Part shown: positions 60,791 to 64,000 of the stretch, in pieces | Layout: each line of letters opens with the position of its first letter | Position numbering within the stretch: position 1 is the stretch's first letter | Assembly: GCA_026724425.1 (NCBI GenBank) | Contig: JAIUCV010000572.1 | Coordinates: 124,001 to 188,000 of the forward strand | Length of the DNA: 64,000 nt | Source of the DNA: Erythrophleum ivorense | Taxonomy: Eukaryota; Streptophyta; Magnoliopsida; Fabales; Fabaceae | Reading direction: 5' to 3' | Notes under the pieces: generated by a model | Database searches by the model: none | Told to the model about the DNA's origin: nothing | The model's input: only the letters and a program-made list of their open reading frames with translations | Made by a program: the position numbers and the translations under genes

Positions 60791-63700
60791 TTACAAGTCC
60801 TTTTGATGACGCATTCCAATGCTGTGGATATGTTTCTTGAAGGTTGAGGTGGGTAGTGACTTTGTGAAGAGATCAGCGGCATTGTCCGATGATCGGATAT
60901 ACTTCACTTCAATTGCTTTATTTTTTTCAAGCTCTTGAGTATATGAAAAGAACTTTGGTGGAATATGTTTGGTTCTGTCGCTTTTGATATACCCCTCCTT
61001 CGTTTGAGCAACGCAAGCAGCATTATCTTCATATAAGATGGTTGGTTCCGTATTCGCCCGGATTCCACTACTTGATTGAATATGTCGACTTATTGACCTA
61101 AGCCAAACACATTCTCTACTTGCTTCGTGGAGTGCAATGATTTCAGCATGGTTTGAAGAAGTGGCCACAAGGGTCTGCTTCTGAGAGCGCCATGATATAG
61201 CGGTTCCTCCTACAGTGAAAACGTAACCAGTTTGTGATCTGGCTTTGTGTGGGTCAGATAGGTACCCAGCATCTGCAAAACCGATCATTTTGCTATCTGT
61301 ATTTTTAGGATAAAATAATCCTAAATTAATCGTTCCTTGAAGATAGCGAAAGACATGTTTAATTCCATTCCAATGTCTTTGAGTAGGGGAGGAGCTAAAT
61401 CTTGCCAATAGATTAATGCAAATGATATATCAGGACGAGTACAATTCGCAAGATACATAAGGGCACCAATTGCACTTAAATATGGTACTTCAGGACCAAG
61501 TATCTTTTCATTTTCTTCATGTGGTCGGAAAGGGTCCTTTTTGATATTGAGTGATCTAACTACCATAGGTGTACTCAGAGGAGTTGCCTTATCCATGTAG
61601 AAACGCTTTAACACTCTTTTGGTATAAGTAGATTGGTGTATAAATATACCCTTTTCAGAGTGCTCAATTTGTAAGCCAAGACAAAACTTTGTCTGTCCGA
61701 GATCTTTCATCTCAAATTCCCCTTTTAAATAATTTGTGGCTTCCTCTATTTCTTCATGAGTTCCTATAATATTTAGATCATCAACATATACCGCGATAAT
61801 TACAAATCCGGATGATGTTTTCTTGATGAAAACACATGGGCATATAGGACTGTTGATATATCCCTTTTTGATTAAATGTTCACTAAGGCGATTATACCAC
61901 ATGCGCCCAGATTGTTTTAACCCATATAACGACCTTTGCAATTTTATTGCGCATAATTCTTTTGGTTTTGAACTTAATGCTTCTGGCATTTTAAATCCTT
62001 CAGGAATTCTCATATAGATATCAGTATCTAATGATCCGTATAAGTATGCTGTAACAACGTCCATAAGACGCATTTCTAGATTTTCACTAGCCGCCAGACT
62101 CATCAGGAATCTAAACGTGATTGCATCCATGACAGGAGAATATGTTTCCTCATAATCGATTCCAGGTCTTTGAGAAAAACCTTGAGCCACAAGACGGGCT
62201 TTGTGTCTCATAATTTCATTATCCTCATTTCTTTTTCGAACGAAAACCCATTTATACCCAACCGGCTTGACATATTTGGGTATGACTACGATAGGTCTAA
62301 ACACCTCTCTTTTATTAAGCGAATCAAGTTCGGCTTGTATTGCATTTTTCCATTTTTCCCAGTCATGTCTCTTTTGACATTCAGATACAGATTTTGGTTC
62401 TGGATCTTCGTTTTCCTCATTTATTTCGTTTGACACAAGATATGAGAAAAATTCATCAACATTATCCATTTCATTTCGATTCCAAATCTTTCCATTATGA
62501 ATGTAGTTGATGGAGATCTCATGATTTTCTTCGGGCTCAGGAAGTTCGATTTTTCCATCGGGTTCATGACTTGTTTCTCCCAAAATACTTTCAGTTATTT
62601 TAGGATCATCATGTTTTTCAACTTCCTTCCGCTTTCTAGGATTTTTATCCTTAGAGCCCATAGGTCTACCACGCTTCAAGCATGTTTTAGATTCACGTGT
62701 ATCATCTGCCTTTGCACGTTCATGTGGCATTTCAATACGAGCAGGGGCATTTGCAGCCGGTATGTGTGATTTAGTTACCATTTTGGTATCTGTAAATGCA
62801 TCAGGCAATTGGTTTGCTATATTTTGTAAATGCATAATTCGTCGAACTTCTAATTCAGACTGTTTTGTGGGAGGATCAAGGTGTAGCAAGGATGGTACAC
62901 ACCACTTGATATCTTTCATTTTTTCTTTGTTTTCTCCCCCTAGAACCGGGAATACTTTCTCATCGAAATGGCAGTCAGCAAAACGTGCCGTAAAGATATC
63001 TCCCGTTTGTGGTTCGAGATATCGTATAATAGATGGGGAATCACAACCAACATATATCCCTAATCTTCTTTGGGGTCCCATTTTGGTGCGTTGTGGTGGT
63101 GCTATAGGTACGTATACCGCACAACCAAAAATCCTTAGATGGGAAATATTTGGTTCTCGACCAAAAGCCAGCTGTAATGGGGAGTACTTATGATATGCAC
63201 TTGGTCTTATTCGAATAAGAGCTTCTGCATGCAGAACGGCGTGTCCCCATACAGAGGTTGGGAGTTTTGATCTCATGATCAATGGCCTTGCAATTAATTG
63301 CAAACGTTTAATTAACGATTCAGCCAAACCATTTTGTGTATGAACATGGGCCACAGGATGTTCAACATTGATTCCAGTTACCATACAATAATCATTGAAT
63401 GCTTGAGATGTGAACTCACCAGCATTATCTAATCTAACTCCTTTTATTGGATAATCAGGAAACTGAGCTTTTAATTTGATTATCTGAGTTAGAAATCTCG
63501 CAAATGCGATATTTCGAGATGATAATAGACAAACATGTGACCATCTACTTGACGCATCAATCATTACCATGAAATAGTAAAATGGTCCACATGGTGGATG
63601 TATAGGTCCACATATATCACCTTGGATCCGTTCAAGGAATTTTGGTAACTCTTTATCGATTTTGGTTGGCGATGGCCTTATAATTAATTTTCCGAGAGAA

Positions 63701-64000
63701 CACGCAACACATGTCATTTTCTTTCCATGGTATATCTCTTGGGTTTTCAATGAATGCCCTTGTGAGTTCTCTATAATTTTTCGCATCATAGTAGTACCTG
63801 GATGGCCAAGGCGATCATGCCATATTGTGAAATCATCAGGATTTCTTTTGACCACGAGATGTGATTCTATCTCATTAATGTATGTATGATGCAAACCAGA
63901 AGGGAGTTTTGGTAGCTTTTCCAGTACTTTCATTTTTCCAGATTTTTCAGAAGTTATATACATGTACTTCTTTCCATCCTCAGTTGTTGACCGAGTATCA
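60791..64000 (-). pseudogene. Ty1/copia retrotransposon pol (integrase, RT, RNase H), partial, one frameshift
   Basis: The frame is open from the right edge of the window. It encodes in order: the GAG-pre-integrase region (WHDRLGHPGTTMMRKI), the integrase core with catalytic D, D and E (ERIQGDICGP, VRLDNAGEFT, TQNGLAESLI), the reverse transcriptase (YKWVFVRKRNEDNEI, KARLVAQGFSQRPG, AVYVDDLNIIGTHEE with the YVDD active site), and RNase H (GFADAGYLSDPHKARSQTGY, LVATSSNHAEIIALHEASRE). The frame breaks near 61418, where a single missing base splits the RT/RNase H boundary; the last part continues in another frame to a stop at 60791. The polyprotein cannot be made in full from this copy. GAG, protease and the 5' LTR lie beyond the window. 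Otherwise well preserved, which suggests a fairly young insertion. Confidence 0.93.

Noticed and set aside
62762..63193. 143-codon plus-strand frame within the copia element
   Set aside because: Antisense shadow of the integrase region.

Overview
This is nuclear plant DNA from a Brassicaceae species, very likely Arabidopsis or a close relative. Genes are intron-rich with GT-AG splice sites, intergenic DNA is AT-rich, and the recognisable genes lie in the order FRS4, CYCB2;4, an SmD3 remnant, an acyl-activating enzyme, a PPR protein, an O-fucosyltransferase-like protein, DWA2/EIPR1 and a DUF7796-type protein. As I recall it, this is the order of the AT1G76320 to AT1G76250 block of A. thaliana chromosome 1. 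That assignment rests on recognition of the proteins and not on a database search.

The left 5 kb holds a three-module SWAP/Surp gene that runs off the left edge, a frame-broken coiled-coil gene, and a pseudogene of a MEF8-like PPR editing factor. The PPR pseudogene is cut off abruptly where a repeat array begins.

From about 5.04 to 30.34 kb lies a tandem array of four large units (two about 5.6 kb, two about 3.8 to 4.0 kb) that are almost identical to each other. Each unit carries a truncated copy, introns included, of the first RRM of the splicing factor U2AF65 on the minus strand, followed by AT-rich DNA. Units 1 and 2 end in a REM-type B3 domain fragment facing a frameshifted RING-H2 gene. 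Units 3 and 4 have a different tail. A short TAGCTGACTATA minisatellite marks the unit junctions. Unit 1 is split by a 3.9 kb Mutator-like element with a perfect 9-bp target duplication; this element carries a GRF zinc-finger fragment and its own palindromic satellite. Unit 1 also has 0.7 kb replaced by 2.4 kb of other DNA that includes a 40-bp perfect inverted repeat and a Stowaway-type MITE.

From 30.3 to 57.4 kb is an ordinary gene-dense euchromatic block. FRS4 and CYCB2;4 are divergent, and the space between them holds a cluster of M-phase (MSA) promoter elements. The SmD3 gene is reduced to two central exons, and the acyl-activating enzyme has changes in two usually invariant motifs. The PPR, O-fucosyltransferase, DWA2 and DUF7796 genes look intact.

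The right 6 kb is transposon territory: a TRIM-like LTR fragment with a primer-binding site, then the 3' part of a Ty1/copia element on the minus strand (integrase, reverse transcriptase, RNase H, polypurine tract and LTR) with one frameshift; its 5' part lies beyond the window.
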